DNA of 64,000 nucleotides from Streptomyces rubrogriseus (GTDB lineage: Bacteria > Actinomycetota > Actinomycetes > Streptomycetales > Streptomycetaceae), in assembly GCF_027947575.1 (NCBI RefSeq), contig NZ_CP116256.1:4712001-4776000 (forward strand). The letters are read 5' to 3'. The position numbers were made by a program, and so were the translations under genes. This document shows positions 39,350 through 47,831 of this stretch, piece by piece. Within the stretch, counting starts at the first letter, position 1, and every line of letters starts with the position of its first letter. A model generated the notes under the pieces. It was not told the origin of the DNA and made no database searches. It was given only the letters and a program-made list of their open reading frames with translations.

Positions 39350-40288
39350 ATGGATACCGAGGCGGTGCGATCGTTCGTCCGCGCGGCCGAGCTGGGGCAG
39401 CTGCGGCACGCGGCCGACGAACTCGGCGTGACGCAGCAGGCCGTCTCGAAACGGATCACGGCCCTGGAGCGCTCACTGGACGTCCGGTTGTTCACCCGCA
39501 CCCCCCGAGGGGTCGAGCTGACGCTGGACGGGCAGGCCTTCCTGCCGCACGCCCGGAACATCGTCGCGAACGTCGACCGCGCCGTCACCGCGATCCGGCG
39601 AGGGTCGCGGGCGCTGCGGATCGACGTCCTCGGCCTGCGGTCCGCGCAGGCCGTCGTCCTGCACGACTACTGGCGCTCACATCCCGGAACCGCACTCGAC
39701 GTGGTGACGCTCAAGGTCGACGACCCGCGTCTCGCGGTGGCCGCCGTGCGGGCGGGCGACGTCGACGCCTCGTTCCGCTCGGTCACCGACCCGGCCGCGC
39801 TGCCGCCCGAGGTGCGGATGATCCACGCGTTCCACTCCCCGCTGGAACTCGTCGTCGGTCCGAGACACCCGCTCGCCTCCGCGCGCACCGTGACACCGGC
39901 CCGGCTGCGCGGGCACCGGATCTGGGTGCCCGGTATCGCGCCGGGCAGCGAATGGGCGGAGTTCTACGAGCAGCTCACCGCCGAGTTCGGCCTCCGGGTG
40001 GACGCCGCGGGCCCCAACTTCGGCAACGAGGTACTCCTCGACATCCTCGCCGACTCCGACGACGTGGCCACCCTCGTGGGCTCGCGCGACCGGTACGTCT
40101 GGCCGACCGGCCACGATCTGCGCCGCATCCCGATCGCGGGTCCGACGCTCGCCTACCCGCTCTCGCTCCTCCTCCCCCGGGACAATCCGCACCCGGGGCT
40201 CCGGGCGGTCGTCAACCACTTCGCGAACCTGGCTCCGCTGCCCGAGGACACCTGGCTGCCCTCCTGGGCGACGGACCGGCCGGAGTAG
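39350..40288 (+). CDS. LysR-family transcriptional regulator
   Basis: A 312-residue regulator. The HTH is AELGQLRHAADELGVTQQAVSKRITALE. The effector domain begins LRIDVLGLRSAQAVVL and contains HSPLELVVGPRHPLA. ATG 39350 places the HTH as usual; ATG 39338 would add four residues. It is divergent from the secreted phosphodiesterase-fold gene (about 150 bp apart), the most likely target. Confidence 0.9.
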   Translation: MDTEAVRSFVRAAELGQLRHAADELGVTQQAVSKRITALERSLDVRLFTRTPRGVELTLDGQAFLPHARNIVANVDRAVTAIRRGSRALRIDVLGLRSAQAVVLHDYWRSHPGTALDVVTLKVDDPRLAVAAVRAGDVDASFRSVTDPAALPPEVRMIHAFHSPLELVVGPRHPLASARTVTPARLRGHRIWVPGIAPGSEWAEFYEQLTAEFGLRVDAAGPNFGNEVLLDILADSDDVATLVGSRDRYVWPTGHDLRRIPIAGPTLAYPLSLLLPRDNPHPGLRAVVNHFANLAPLPEDTWLPSWATDRPE

Positions 40289-40347
40289 AGCCCGCCGGCC
40301 CACCGGCCGAAGGCCCGCGGCACCGGCACGATCCGGCCGGGCCCGTG

Positions 40348-40935
40348 CTACTGGCCCACGATCGCCTCGACGATGCGCATCAGCCGCTCCCCGGCCCGGT
40401 CGATGCTTCCGTTCTGCGTGCTGACCTGCGCCCCTTCGAGGACGAAGGTGATCTGGGCCGCGACCTGTTCGGGGTCGGACATCCCCGCCTCGGCACACAT
40501 GCCGACCAGCCTGCGGGTCTGGCGGGCCTTGTGCTCCTCGACCACCCTTCGCGCGGGGTGGGAGCGGTCGGGCAGCTCGGCGAGGGAGTTGATGAAGGGG
40601 CAGCCCCGGTGCGAGAGCCCCGGCAGCCCGTCGGCGATGAAGCGGGCGAGGCCCAGGATCTGCTCCCGGGGCCGGCCGGGATGTTCGGCCTCGACGCGGT
40701 CGAAGGCCGCCTGGTACTCGGCGGCCAGGATCCGCAGCCATTCGGCGACCAGTGCGTCCTTGGTCTCGAAGTGCCGGTAGATCGCCATCTTGGTGGTCTC
40801 GGCCCGCTTGGCGATCGCCTGGACCCCCACGCGCCGGATGCCCTCGCTCTGGAAGAGCTCCTCGGCCGCGTCGAGGATGCGCTCGCGGGGCGGCAGCTTC
40901 GCCACTCTGCCCGGCCTGGCGGCGGTCGATGTCAT
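40348..40935 (-). CDS. TetR-family transcriptional regulator
   Basis: A 195-residue repressor. The HTH is RERILDAAEELFQSEGIRRVGVQAIAKRAETTKMAIYRHFETKDALVAEWL. The C-terminal domain (HPGRPREQILGLARFIAD, then LSHRGCPFINSLAELPD) matches the type of TetR with a conserved RGCPF segment. GGAGCAGGC precedes ATG 40935. It is divergent from an amidase gene across a 136-bp region that holds a perfect 34-bp palindrome, strongly suggesting that it represses itself and the amidase. Confidence 0.92.
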   Translation of the reverse strand: MTSTAARPGRVAKLPPRERILDAAEELFQSEGIRRVGVQAIAKRAETTKMAIYRHFETKDALVAEWLRILAAEYQAAFDRVEAEHPGRPREQILGLARFIADGLPGLSHRGCPFINSLAELPDRSHPARRVVEEHKARQTRRLVGMCAEAGMSDPEQVAAQITFVLEGAQVSTQNGSIDRAGERLMRIVEAIVGQ

Positions 40936-41003
40936 GCCTGCTCCGTGGTGTCCGGTGTTCCGGTCGATGGGGGCCCTTCGCTCCTCTGTTACGGTACCAG
41001 CCT

Positions 41004-41037
41004 GTCCCACTCGATACCGATCGGTATCGAGTGGGAC
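41004..41037. promoter_or_regulatory. Perfect 34-bp palindromic operator
   Basis: The 17 bases from 41004 to 41020 are the exact reverse complement of 41021-41037, with no spacer. The core is CGATACCGATCGGTATCG, flanked by GTCCCACT on the left. It sits 35 bp before the amidase start and 69 bp from the TetR start. TetR dimers usually contact 15-20 bp; this length would suit two dimers. Confidence 0.92.
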
Positions 41038-41071
41038 TCAGAGGTATCTTCCGACGTCCCTAGGAGTGACA

Positions 41072-42544
41072 GTGAAAGTGTCCGAGTACGTGCGCCACGA
41101 CGCGGTGGGGCTCGCGGAACTGGTGGCCAAGGGCGAGGTGACCGCCGCCGAGGTGGAGGCCGCCGCACACGAGGCGGTGCGGCGGGTCAACCCGCGGATC
41201 AACGCCGTCGTGGAGACCTGGCCGGCCGACGACCGGCCCGCCCCGGGCAGCACGCCGCTGGCCGGCGCGCCCTTCCTGATCAAGGACTTCGGGGTCGCCA
41301 TGGCGGGCCGGCGCACGGAGTTGGGCAGCCGACTCGCGGCCGGGCACGTCTCCCGTTCCGACTCCTTCCTGATGCGCCGCTTCCGCCGCGCGGGCCTCGT
41401 GACCCTCGGGCGCACCGCGACACCGGAGCTGGCCTACAGCATCACCACGGAGCCGGTGCTGTACGGCCCGACCCGCAATCCGTGGGACCCCCGGCGCGGC
41501 GCCGGGGGATCCAGCGGTGGCGCGGCCGCGGCCGTGGCGGCCGGAGCGGTCCCCCTCGCCCACGCGACCGATGCCGCCGGATCGCTGCGCATCCCCGCCG
41601 CGTACAACGGCCTCTTCGGGCTGAAGCCCACCCGCGGCCGGGTCTCCATGGGCCCCGCTCTCGACGAGGGATTCAACGGCCTGGCCGTCCAGGGCGGTGT
41701 CAGCCGCACCGTACGGGACAGCGCGGCGCTGCTCGACCTGATACGCGGCCCGGAGCCGGGCGACCCCTACTTCGCCGAGCAGCCGTCCCGCTCCTACGCG
41801 GAGGAAGTCACGCGCCCGCCGGGCTCGCTGCGGATCGGGGTCCTGGCGCGGGCCTGGGGCGGGCGCCCCACCGCCGCCCCGGTGGCCGAGGCGCTGGAGC
41901 GCACCGTGCGGCTGCTCGAATCCCTCGGGCACCGCACGGAGGAGGTCGCGGTCGGCCTCGGCGCCGACTGGGAGGAGTTCGTGCTGGCCAACGCCCGTCT
42001 GTCGACCGCGAACATCGCGGCCTCGGTCGACGACCTGTCGGCGGCGCTGGGCCGGCCCGTCGACTCCTCGTCCCTCGAACCGGCGACGCTGGCCGCCCAC
42101 CGCTACGGGCAACGGGTCAGCGGCCCGCAGTTCGTCACCGCCCTCGCGATCCGCAACCGCGTCGCCCGGAGCCTGGCGCGGTACTTCGGCACCTACGACC
42201 TGCTGCTCACCCCCACCCTGCCGGAGCCGCCCCCGCAGCTGGGCGCCTACGGCGCGGGCGCGGAGGCGCTCGACGGGCTCGGCTGGATCGAACGGCTCAA
42301 CGACCACTCCCCGTTCACCATGGCGTTCAACGTGGCGGGCACACCCGCCATGTCCGTGCCGGTGACGGCCGACACCGGCACCGGACTCCCGGTCGGAATG
42401 CAGTTCGCCGCCGGTTACGGCCTCGAAGGTCTCCTCTTCCGCCTGGCCGGCCAGCTCGAACAGGCACAGCCGTGGTCGGACCGCATCCCCGCCGTGTGGG
42501 CGGGAGACTCTCCCGTTCCGCCGAGCCATCCGCTGGGGGGATAG
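41072..42544 (+). CDS. Amidase signature-family enzyme
   Basis: A 490-residue Ser-cisSer-Lys amidase. The catalytic Lys lies in [14 protein letters not shown]. The Gly/Ser-rich motif is [17 protein letters not shown], and the nucleophile segment is [22 protein letters not shown]. The length and the [11 protein letters not shown] and GMQFAAG blocks resemble amide hydrolases such as 6-aminohexanoate-cyclic-dimer hydrolases; the natural substrate is unknown. GTG 41072 has TAGGAG five bases upstream. The large palindrome at 41004 and the divergent TetR gene indicate substrate-induced expression. Confidence 0.9.
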   Translation: MKVSEYVRHDAVGLAELVAKGEVTAAEVEAAAHEAVRRVNPRINAVVETWPADDRPAPGSTPLAGAPFLIKDFGVAMAGRRTELGSRLAAGHVSRSDSFLMRRFRRAGLVTLGRTATPELAYSITTEPVLYGPTRNPWDPRRGAGGSSGGAAAAVAAGAVPLAHATDAAGSLRIPAAYNGLFGLKPTRGRVSMGPALDEGFNGLAVQGGVSRTVRDSAALLDLIRGPEPGDPYFAEQPSRSYAEEVTRPPGSLRIGVLARAWGGRPTAAPVAEALERTVRLLESLGHRTEEVAVGLGADWEEFVLANARLSTANIAASVDDLSAALGRPVDSSSLEPATLAAHRYGQRVSGPQFVTALAIRNRVARSLARYFGTYDLLLTPTLPEPPPQLGAYGAGAEALDGLGWIERLNDHSPFTMAFNVAGTPAMSVPVTADTGTGLPVGMQFAAGYGLEGLLFRLAGQLEQAQPWSDRIPAVWAGDSPVPPSHPLGG

Positions 42545-42631
42545 GAGTCGGGCAGGCAGTGCGGCGCGGGTGCGGGTGCGGGTGCGGAAAATCGGGGTGC
42601 CCGCCCGCGCCCGGGGCGTTATCTTCGAGGC

Positions 42632-42700
42632 ATGAACGTCATCGGCAGGAACATCTTCGCGACCGCGCGAGCGACCAGCTCGCCGGTTGCCGCCGCCTGA
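42632..42700 (+). CDS. 22-codon alanine-rich leader peptide ORF
   Basis: MNVIGRNIFATARATSSPVA ending AA-stop (the last three codons are GCC GCC GCC before TGA). Six of 22 residues are Ala. It lies 138 bp upstream of the alanyl-tRNA synthetase-like gene, which is the gene such a leader should sense. TATCTT at 42620-42625 lies seven bases before the ATG, so the transcript may be leaderless, as for known Streptomyces cysteine leader peptides. Only GAGG directly at the ATG could act as a ribosome site. Confidence 0.55.
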   Translation: MNVIGRNIFATARATSSPVAAA

Positions 42701-42739
42701 CCTTCCCCCTTTCCCACCGGCGACCGGAAACGGTTCGTC

Positions 42740-42807
42740 GGTGGTTCACGTGGCGCTCCGCCACCTTCGCCCAGGTGCGAGGACCGCACGGTTCCGTTCT
42801 CCGGTCC
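42740..42807 (+). promoter_or_regulatory. Competing hairpins between leader ORF and AlaRS-like gene
   Basis: GTGGCG (42750-42755) pairs with CGCCAC (42759-42764); GGTGG (42740-42744) can pair with the same right arm (CCACC 42761-42765). A further stem joins GGACCG (42781-42786) with CGGTCC (42802-42807) around an inner ACGG/CCGT hairpin. Mutually exclusive stems after an Ala-ending leader are what attenuation needs. No T-box motif is present. Confidence 0.5.
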
Positions 42808-42838
42808 CCCTCCCGCCTCGAAGCGAAGGAGTCACCCC

Positions 42839-44053
42839 ATGGACACCGAGCGCGTCCTGAGCACGTTCGTCGAGTACTACGAGGATCAGGGCCATCGCCG
42901 GATCACCGGCTCGACACTGCTGCCCGAGCCGGGCGATCCCGTGCTGTTCACCAGCGCCGGCATGCATCCGCTCACCCCGTACCTGGAGGGCCGCCCCCAC
43001 CCGCTGGGCCGGCGGCTGGTCAACGTACAGCGCTGTCTGCGCACCACGGACCTGGACGAGGTCGGGGACGGCACGCATCTGACGGTCTTCGAGATGCTCG
43101 GCACGTGGTCGCTGGGCGACTACGAGGGCTCGCGAAGCCTCGACTGGGCCCACCGGCTGCTCACCGAGGGCCTCGGGGTCGACCCGGGCCTGCTGCACGC
43201 CACCGTGTACGGGGGCGGTGAGCAGGTCGGACCGGACGACGAGTCGCTGCGGCTGTGGCGGGAGCGCGGCGTTCCCGTGGAGCCGACGGTGGACGACAAC
43301 TGGTGGTCCAACGGGCCGGTGGGCCCCTGCGGGCCCGACTCGGAGATCTTCCTGTGGAGCGGTGACACCCCGCCCCGGTCCACGCCCACCGGCGACGACC
43401 GCTGGGTGGAGGTGTGGAACCACGTGATGATGCGCCACCGCCGACTGGACGACGGCCGCCTCGTGCCGCTTGGGCAGCGCAACGTCGACACCGGCCTGGG
43501 CCTGGAGCGCCTGGCCATGCTCCTGCAGGGCAAGTCCTCGGTGTTCGAGTGCGACGTCTTCGAGCCGTGGCGACGGCTGCTGCCCACCCTGTGGCCGCTG
43601 GACGAACCGTCGTTCCGGGTGGTCTGCGACCACCTCCGGTCGGCCGTCGTGGTCGTCGGCGACGGCGTCCGCCCGTCCAACACCGGCCAGGGTTACGTGC
43701 TGCGGCGCCTGGTGCGGCGGCTGCTCACCGTGCTGTGGCGGGAGGATCCCTCGCGCGGGCTCGGTGACCTGCCGGACGAGTTGGTCACGCACACCCTGGA
43801 CCACTTCCGGCAGGACGGCGACCCCGGCCTCCCCGGCCTCGTGCGGCGCCTGCTGGTGGAGGAGGAGCGCCGGTTCCGGCGGCTCCTGGAACGCGGCCGG
43901 AACGTGCTCGCCCGGCCCCGCTTCCGGGGCCCGCTGGGAGAGGAGGACTTCCACTACCTCCATGACACCCACGGTCTGCCGCGCGAGCTGGTGACGAGCC
44001 TGCGCGAGGGCGAGTGTCCGCGATCGGGAGGCGTGGGCGCCGTTCGGCCGTGA
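42839..44053 (+). CDS. Short alanyl-tRNA synthetase paralogue, catalytic core only
   Basis: 404 residues against about 880 for full AlaRS. Class II motifs are intact: motif 1 LFTSAGMHPLTPYLEG, motif 2 NVQRCLRTTDLDEVG followed by VFEMLGTWSLGDY, and motif 3 QRNVDTGLGLERLAMLLQG. It continues through part of the tRNA-recognition helices (RRLVRRLLTVL, HDTHGLPRELV). The editing domain, its zinc site and the C-Ala domain are missing. So it could charge Ala but not edit. The HPLGRRLVNVQRCLRT wording resembles AlaRS of distant bacterial lineages more than the usual streptomycete form, hinting at transfer. It sits behind an Ala-rich leader ORF. Confidence 0.9.
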   Translation: MDTERVLSTFVEYYEDQGHRRITGSTLLPEPGDPVLFTSAGMHPLTPYLEGRPHPLGRRLVNVQRCLRTTDLDEVGDGTHLTVFEMLGTWSLGDYEGSRSLDWAHRLLTEGLGVDPGLLHATVYGGGEQVGPDDESLRLWRERGVPVEPTVDDNWWSNGPVGPCGPDSEIFLWSGDTPPRSTPTGDDRWVEVWNHVMMRHRRLDDGRLVPLGQRNVDTGLGLERLAMLLQGKSSVFECDVFEPWRRLLPTLWPLDEPSFRVVCDHLRSAVVVVGDGVRPSNTGQGYVLRRLVRRLLTVLWREDPSRGLGDLPDELVTHTLDHFRQDGDPGLPGLVRRLLVEEERRFRRLLERGRNVLARPRFRGPLGEEDFHYLHDTHGLPRELVTSLREGECPRSGGVGAVRP

Positions 44054-44060
44054 CGCGCCG

Positions 44061-44996
44061 TCACCCGGTGCGGCGCGTGGGGCGCCGGTGGCGCTGGACG
44101 GCTCCGTAGGTCTCTTCGAGGGCGGTCGTCGCCGCGTCGTAGGAGCGCTGGGCGACGCCGACGAAGAGACAGTCGATGACGGCCAGTTGGGCGATGCGGC
44201 TGACGGTCGCTCCGGAACGGAACGGCGTTTCCCGGGCACAGGTCGTCAGCACCAGGTCGGCGCCGGTCGCGAGCGTGGAGCCCGGGTCGTTGGTCAGGGC
44301 GATGGTGGTGGCTCCGCGTTCGGCCGCGGCCTGGAGGGGCTCGGTGGTGTCCTCGGTCTCCCCGGAGTGGGAGACGGCGAGGGCCACGTCGCCGGGCCCC
44401 AGCAGGGCGGTCGCGGTGAGCGCCGCGTGCCGGTCGCTCCAGATGAAGGCCATCCGGCCTATGCGGTGCAGCTTCTGGTGCAGGTCCTGGCCGACGAACG
44501 CGCTGGCCCCCACGCCGAAGATGTCGACCCTGCGGGCCTTGGCGACCGCGTCCACCGCCCGGCCAAGGGCGTCGACGTCGAGTGCGGCGCCCGAGTCCTC
44601 CAGGGCCCGCACCTCGTTGTAGATGATCTTGCTGACTATCCGGTCCAGCGAGTCCGTCGGACTGATGTCGGTGCCGCCCTGCGCCGCCCGCTCGCCGCCC
44701 AGCGCGTGCTCCCGCGCGGCGGCGGCCGCCAGCGCCAGGCGCAGCTGGGGGTAGTTGCCCGTGCCGATCGTGCGGCAGAACCTCATCACGGTGGCCGCCG
44801 AGGTGCTCGCCCGCTCCGCCAGCGCGTGGATGGACAGTTCCGCGACCTGACCCGGGTCGGCGAGGACCGCGTCGGCCACCCGCCGCTCCGAGGGTGCCAG
44901 GGAGGGCCGGGCGGCGCGGACGCGCGTGAGGATGTCGGCGAGCGGGGCGTCCTGGGCGGACGGCTCCGGCACGCGGGACGAGGACTGGCGGACCAT
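44061..44996 (-). CDS. MurR/RpiR-family transcriptional regulator
   Basis: A 311-residue regulator. The HTH_6 domain (about 25-100) includes SERRVADAVLADPGQVAELSIHALAERASTSAATVMRFCRTIG. The SIS sugar-phosphate domain (about 145-285) reads RVDIFGVGASAFVGQDLHQKLHRIG and [25 protein letters not shown]. It should sense a phosphorylated amino sugar. AGGAGGGG precedes ATG 44996. It is divergent from the kinase-symporter-AnmK operon, whose likely signal molecules (GlcNAc-6-P or MurNAc-6-P) fit this regulator type. It converges with the AlaRS-like gene (7-bp gap). Confidence 0.93.
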   Translation of the reverse strand: MVRQSSSRVPEPSAQDAPLADILTRVRAARPSLAPSERRVADAVLADPGQVAELSIHALAERASTSAATVMRFCRTIGTGNYPQLRLALAAAAAREHALGGERAAQGGTDISPTDSLDRIVSKIIYNEVRALEDSGAALDVDALGRAVDAVAKARRVDIFGVGASAFVGQDLHQKLHRIGRMAFIWSDRHAALTATALLGPGDVALAVSHSGETEDTTEPLQAAAERGATTIALTNDPGSTLATGADLVLTTCARETPFRSGATVSRIAQLAVIDCLFVGVAQRSYDAATTALEETYGAVQRHRRPTRRTG

Positions 44997-45003
44997 GGCC
45001 CCT

Positions 45004-45045
45004 CCTGGAAGTGGTGAGCACAGGCCTGGAAGTGGTGAGCACAGG
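45004..45045. repeat. Perfect 21-bp tandem duplication in the RpiR leader
   Basis: Two identical adjacent copies (45004-45024 and 45025-45045), each containing CCTGGAAGTGGTGAGCACAG, lie directly upstream of the RpiR gene's ribosome site. The unit is seven codons long, so an upstream in-frame start is not excluded, though poor. Confidence 0.85.
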
Positions 45046-45054
45046 GTAATGGGG

Positions 45055-45134
45055 TGACCCGAGGGGGTCAAAAAGTTACGCACCGACCAACACGACGTTA
45101 CTTATTGACATCCGGAGGGCGGCGTTCCCATACT
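45055..45134 (+). promoter_or_regulatory. Promoter and RpiR-type operator sites of the amino-sugar operon
   Basis: TTGACA (45105-45110) and CATACT (45129-45134) with an 18-bp spacer form a near-consensus promoter reading toward the kinase gene. Upstream lie a perfect palindrome TGACCC-GAGG-GGGTCA (45055-45070) and two GTTAC copies 22 bp apart (45075 and 45097), two helical turns. These are candidate sites for the divergent RpiR protein. Confidence 0.65.
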
Positions 45135-45212
45135 CGGACGGCGATCCGCACCGGTCACCGACGACCTGGTGGCTCTCGACGTGCCGGGTCACTCGGGCAA
45201 AGGGCGAGCCGT

Positions 45213-46214
45213 ATGACTTCAGTAGTGGCGGTAGATCTCGGGAAGACCGGTTGCCGCGCCATGCTGTGGAACAGCGCCGACCCGTCACGGGCCGTCAGCT
45301 CCGTGGCCGGTGCTCCCGGTCTGGCGGCGCCCGACGGCGTGGCCGCGGCGCGTGCGGCCGTGCGCGCCGCCGTCGAGCCGCTCCTTCGGGAACCGGGCGG
45401 TGACCGGCCCGAGTCCGTCCTCGTGGGCGCCGCCGGAGCGGCTTCGGCGCCCGCGGCCGCCCGGTCCCTGGTGGATGCCCTTCTGGAGGATCTGCCCGTC
45501 CGGGAGGCGGCTGTCACCAGCGACGCCGTCACCGCACACGCCGGCGCGCTCGGCGGCCGGGCCGGGGTGGTGCTCGCGATCGGCACCGGGTCGGTCGCCG
45601 TCGGCATCGGCGCCGACGGGACGTACGCACGCGTCGACGGCTGGGGCCCGCTGCTCGGTGACGACGGCGGCGGTGCCCGGATCGGCACGGCCGGGTTGCG
45701 CGCGGCCCTGCGGGCCCACGACGGGCGGGGCCCGGACACCGTGCTGCTGGACGCCGCCGCCGGCCTCTTCGGTGACCTCGAACGGCTGCCGGTGACCGTC
45801 GGACGGGACGGCAATCCCGCCCGTACGGCCGCCACGTTCGCCCCCGAGGTGGCCCGCGCCGCCGAGGCCGGGGACTCCGTCGCCTCGGCGATCGTCCGGG
45901 ACGCGGCCGCCGCCCTGGCCGAGACCGCGCTCGCGGCGGCCGGCCGGATCGCCGCGGGCGGCGAGCCGCTGCCGACGGCCGTCACCGGTGGGCTGACCGG
46001 TCTCGGCCCGGCCCTGATGGCTCCGCTGACCGCCGCCCTCGCCGGTTCCGGACTCCCCGTGCGGCTCACGTCCGCGCTCGGCGATCCCCTGGACGGGGCC
46101 CGCCTGCTGGCGCTGGACCACGCGACCCCTCACACCGCCCTCGTCGTCCGCGTCCGCCGGACGGCCGCCAACCCCCCTCTCCCCGCGCCGGCGACCCCAC
46201 CGGCCAGTGTCTAG
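45213..46214 (+). CDS. N-acetylglucosamine kinase-type BadF/BadG ATPase-fold kinase
   Basis: A 333-residue ASKHA kinase. The first phosphate loop is VVAVDLGKTGCRAMLW; the second is GVVLAIGTGSVAVGI followed by DGWGPLLGDDGGGARIG, the signature of eukaryote-type GlcNAc kinases. The adenosine segment TAVTGGLTGLGP is near the C-terminus. It probably phosphorylates GlcNAc or a related amino sugar taken up by the next gene's transporter. ATG 45213 lies behind CAAAGGGCG. It is first in a three-gene operon with the symporter and AnmK, divergent from RpiR. Confidence 0.88.
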   Translation: MTSVVAVDLGKTGCRAMLWNSADPSRAVSSVAGAPGLAAPDGVAAARAAVRAAVEPLLREPGGDRPESVLVGAAGAASAPAAARSLVDALLEDLPVREAAVTSDAVTAHAGALGGRAGVVLAIGTGSVAVGIGADGTYARVDGWGPLLGDDGGGARIGTAGLRAALRAHDGRGPDTVLLDAAAGLFGDLERLPVTVGRDGNPARTAATFAPEVARAAEAGDSVASAIVRDAAAALAETALAAAGRIAAGGEPLPTAVTGGLTGLGPALMAPLTAALAGSGLPVRLTSALGDPLDGARLLALDHATPHTALVVRVRRTAANPPLPAPATPPASV

Positions 46215-46222
46215 GAGCAAGC

Positions 46223-47794
46223 GTGCGCCAGCTCGACCTCGTGGTGATCGTGGTCTATCTGATCGGGATCGCCTGGATCGGCCTGCGGAAGGCAGGCCGG
46301 CAGAAGTCGGCGAAGGACTACTTCGTCGGTGAAGGCCACATGCCGTGGTGGACGGTCTCCTTCTCCGTCGTCGCCACGGAGACCAGTGTGCTGACGGTGA
46401 TCAGCGTCCCCGGCGGCGCCTACAGCGGCCAGGGGTTCGGCAACGTCGAACTCGCCCTGGGCTACGTCGTCGGACGCGTCGTCGTGGCCACGGTGCTGAT
46501 CCCCCTCTACAAGCGCGGCGGCTTCGTCAGCGCCTACCAGTACCTGGGCGACCGGTTCGGGCTGAAGCTGCAGGGGCTCGCCTCGGTGACCTTCGTGTTC
46601 ACCCGGCTCCTGGCCGAGGGCGTGCGGCTGTTCGCCTCCGCCATCCCGATCAAGCTGCTGCTCGACGAGTTCGGTGTGCACGCGAGCTACCGCGCGATCA
46701 TCATCGTGATCACCCTCATCACCGTGGTCTACACGTACCTGGGCGGCATCAAGGCGGTCATCTGGACCGACGCCATCCAGATGGTCCTCTACCTCGGCGG
46801 CGCGGTCCTCGCCGTGGCCGTGCTCTCCGCCCACGTCGGCGGTGACGGCTACGCGCGCGCCCTGGACGCCGGGAAGTTCGCGCTCTTCGACACCGACTTC
46901 GACCTCGCCCACATCCTCACCAGTCCGTTCGCCCTGCCCACGGCCATCGTCGGCGGCGCCATCTTCGCCATGGCCTCGCACGGCTCCGACCAGCTGATCG
47001 TCCAGCGCGTGCTGGCGACGCGGACGCTGCGCGAGGGCCAGAAGGCCATGATCGCCTCGGGTGTCTTCGTCACCGTCCAGTTCGCCGCGTTCTCCCTCGT
47101 CGGCGCGCTGCTGTGGTCGTACAACGAGGGCAGGTCCTTCGCGGAGCTGGGCCTGTCCAGCTCGGACAACCTCTACCCCGAGTTCATCCTGCACGGTCTG
47201 CCCGTGGTGGTCTCGGGACTGCTGGTGGCCGGCATCCTGGGCGCCGCGATGGGCTCGCTGTCCTCGGCGCTGAACTCCATGTCGAACTCGACGGTCGCCG
47301 ACATCATCCACAGCTTCTTCCGCAGTACACCGTCCGAGGAGGCGCTGCTCAGGCTCGCCCGCTGGATGACGCTGGTGTGGGCGACGCTCATGGCCGTCTT
47401 CGCCTGCGCCTTCAGCGCGAGCACGGGCAACGTGTACCTGACCGGTCTGACCATCGCCGGCTACACCTACGGCGCGCTGCTCGGCGCCTTCCTGCTGGGG
47501 CGGCTCGTCAAACGGGCCAACGAGGTCGACTCCGTCGTGGCCTTCCTGGTCACCATCGGGGTGATGACGTACATCGTGCGCGGGGTGAAGATCGACGTCA
47601 CCACCGGCGGGACCACGGTGTCCCAGGCGATCGCGGCCCAGTGGCTGGTGCCGATCGGCGTACTGATCACCTTGCTCGTCGGCGGTGTGCTGAGCCTGTT
47701 CCACCGGGCGCCGGAGCCCTCGGCGGCCCCGGCGCTCGACGACGAGCCCGGCGCCGGACCCGACCAGCTGACCACGACGGCCGGCCGGAACTGA
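46223..47794 (+). CDS. Sodium:solute symporter (SSS family)
   Basis: A 523-residue permease with about 13 membrane helices. Typical segments are LDLVVIVVYLIGIAWIGLRKAGRQKSAKDYFVGEGHMPWWTVSFS, ATETSVLTVISVPG and SSALNSMSNSTVADII, the last containing the Ser/Asn sodium-site pattern. Its place between an amino-sugar kinase and AnmK suggests that it imports a cell-wall-derived sugar such as anhydro-MurNAc, MurNAc or GlcNAc; SSS members for sialic acid and other sugars are known. The start GTG 46223 is 8 bp after the kinase stop, whose codon is part of the TAGGAG ribosome site. Confidence 0.92.
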   Translation: MRQLDLVVIVVYLIGIAWIGLRKAGRQKSAKDYFVGEGHMPWWTVSFSVVATETSVLTVISVPGGAYSGQGFGNVELALGYVVGRVVVATVLIPLYKRGGFVSAYQYLGDRFGLKLQGLASVTFVFTRLLAEGVRLFASAIPIKLLLDEFGVHASYRAIIIVITLITVVYTYLGGIKAVIWTDAIQMVLYLGGAVLAVAVLSAHVGGDGYARALDAGKFALFDTDFDLAHILTSPFALPTAIVGGAIFAMASHGSDQLIVQRVLATRTLREGQKAMIASGVFVTVQFAAFSLVGALLWSYNEGRSFAELGLSSSDNLYPEFILHGLPVVVSGLLVAGILGAAMGSLSSALNSMSNSTVADIIHSFFRSTPSEEALLRLARWMTLVWATLMAVFACAFSASTGNVYLTGLTIAGYTYGALLGAFLLGRLVKRANEVDSVVAFLVTIGVMTYIVRGVKIDVTTGGTTVSQAIAAQWLVPIGVLITLLVGGVLSLFHRAPEPSAAPALDDEPGAGPDQLTTTAGRN

Positions 47795-47831
47795 CCGCGT
47801 CCGGCCCGCTCAACCCTCGCAGGAGTACATC

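Noticed and set aside
42563..42586. GCGGGT hexamer run as a regulatory G-quadruplex
   Set aside because: It is a short run just after the amidase stop, common in GC-rich genomes, and no position relative to a promoter supports a role.
42545..42838. T-box riboswitch before the AlaRS-like gene
   Set aside because: The conserved T-box sequence (TGGNACC type) and a specifier loop with an Ala codon were looked for and not found; leader-peptide attenuation fits better.
39952..43221. Plus-strand open frame of about 1090 codons over TetR, amidase and AlaRS-like genes
   Set aside because: It runs out of frame through three genes with intact motifs and contains none itself.
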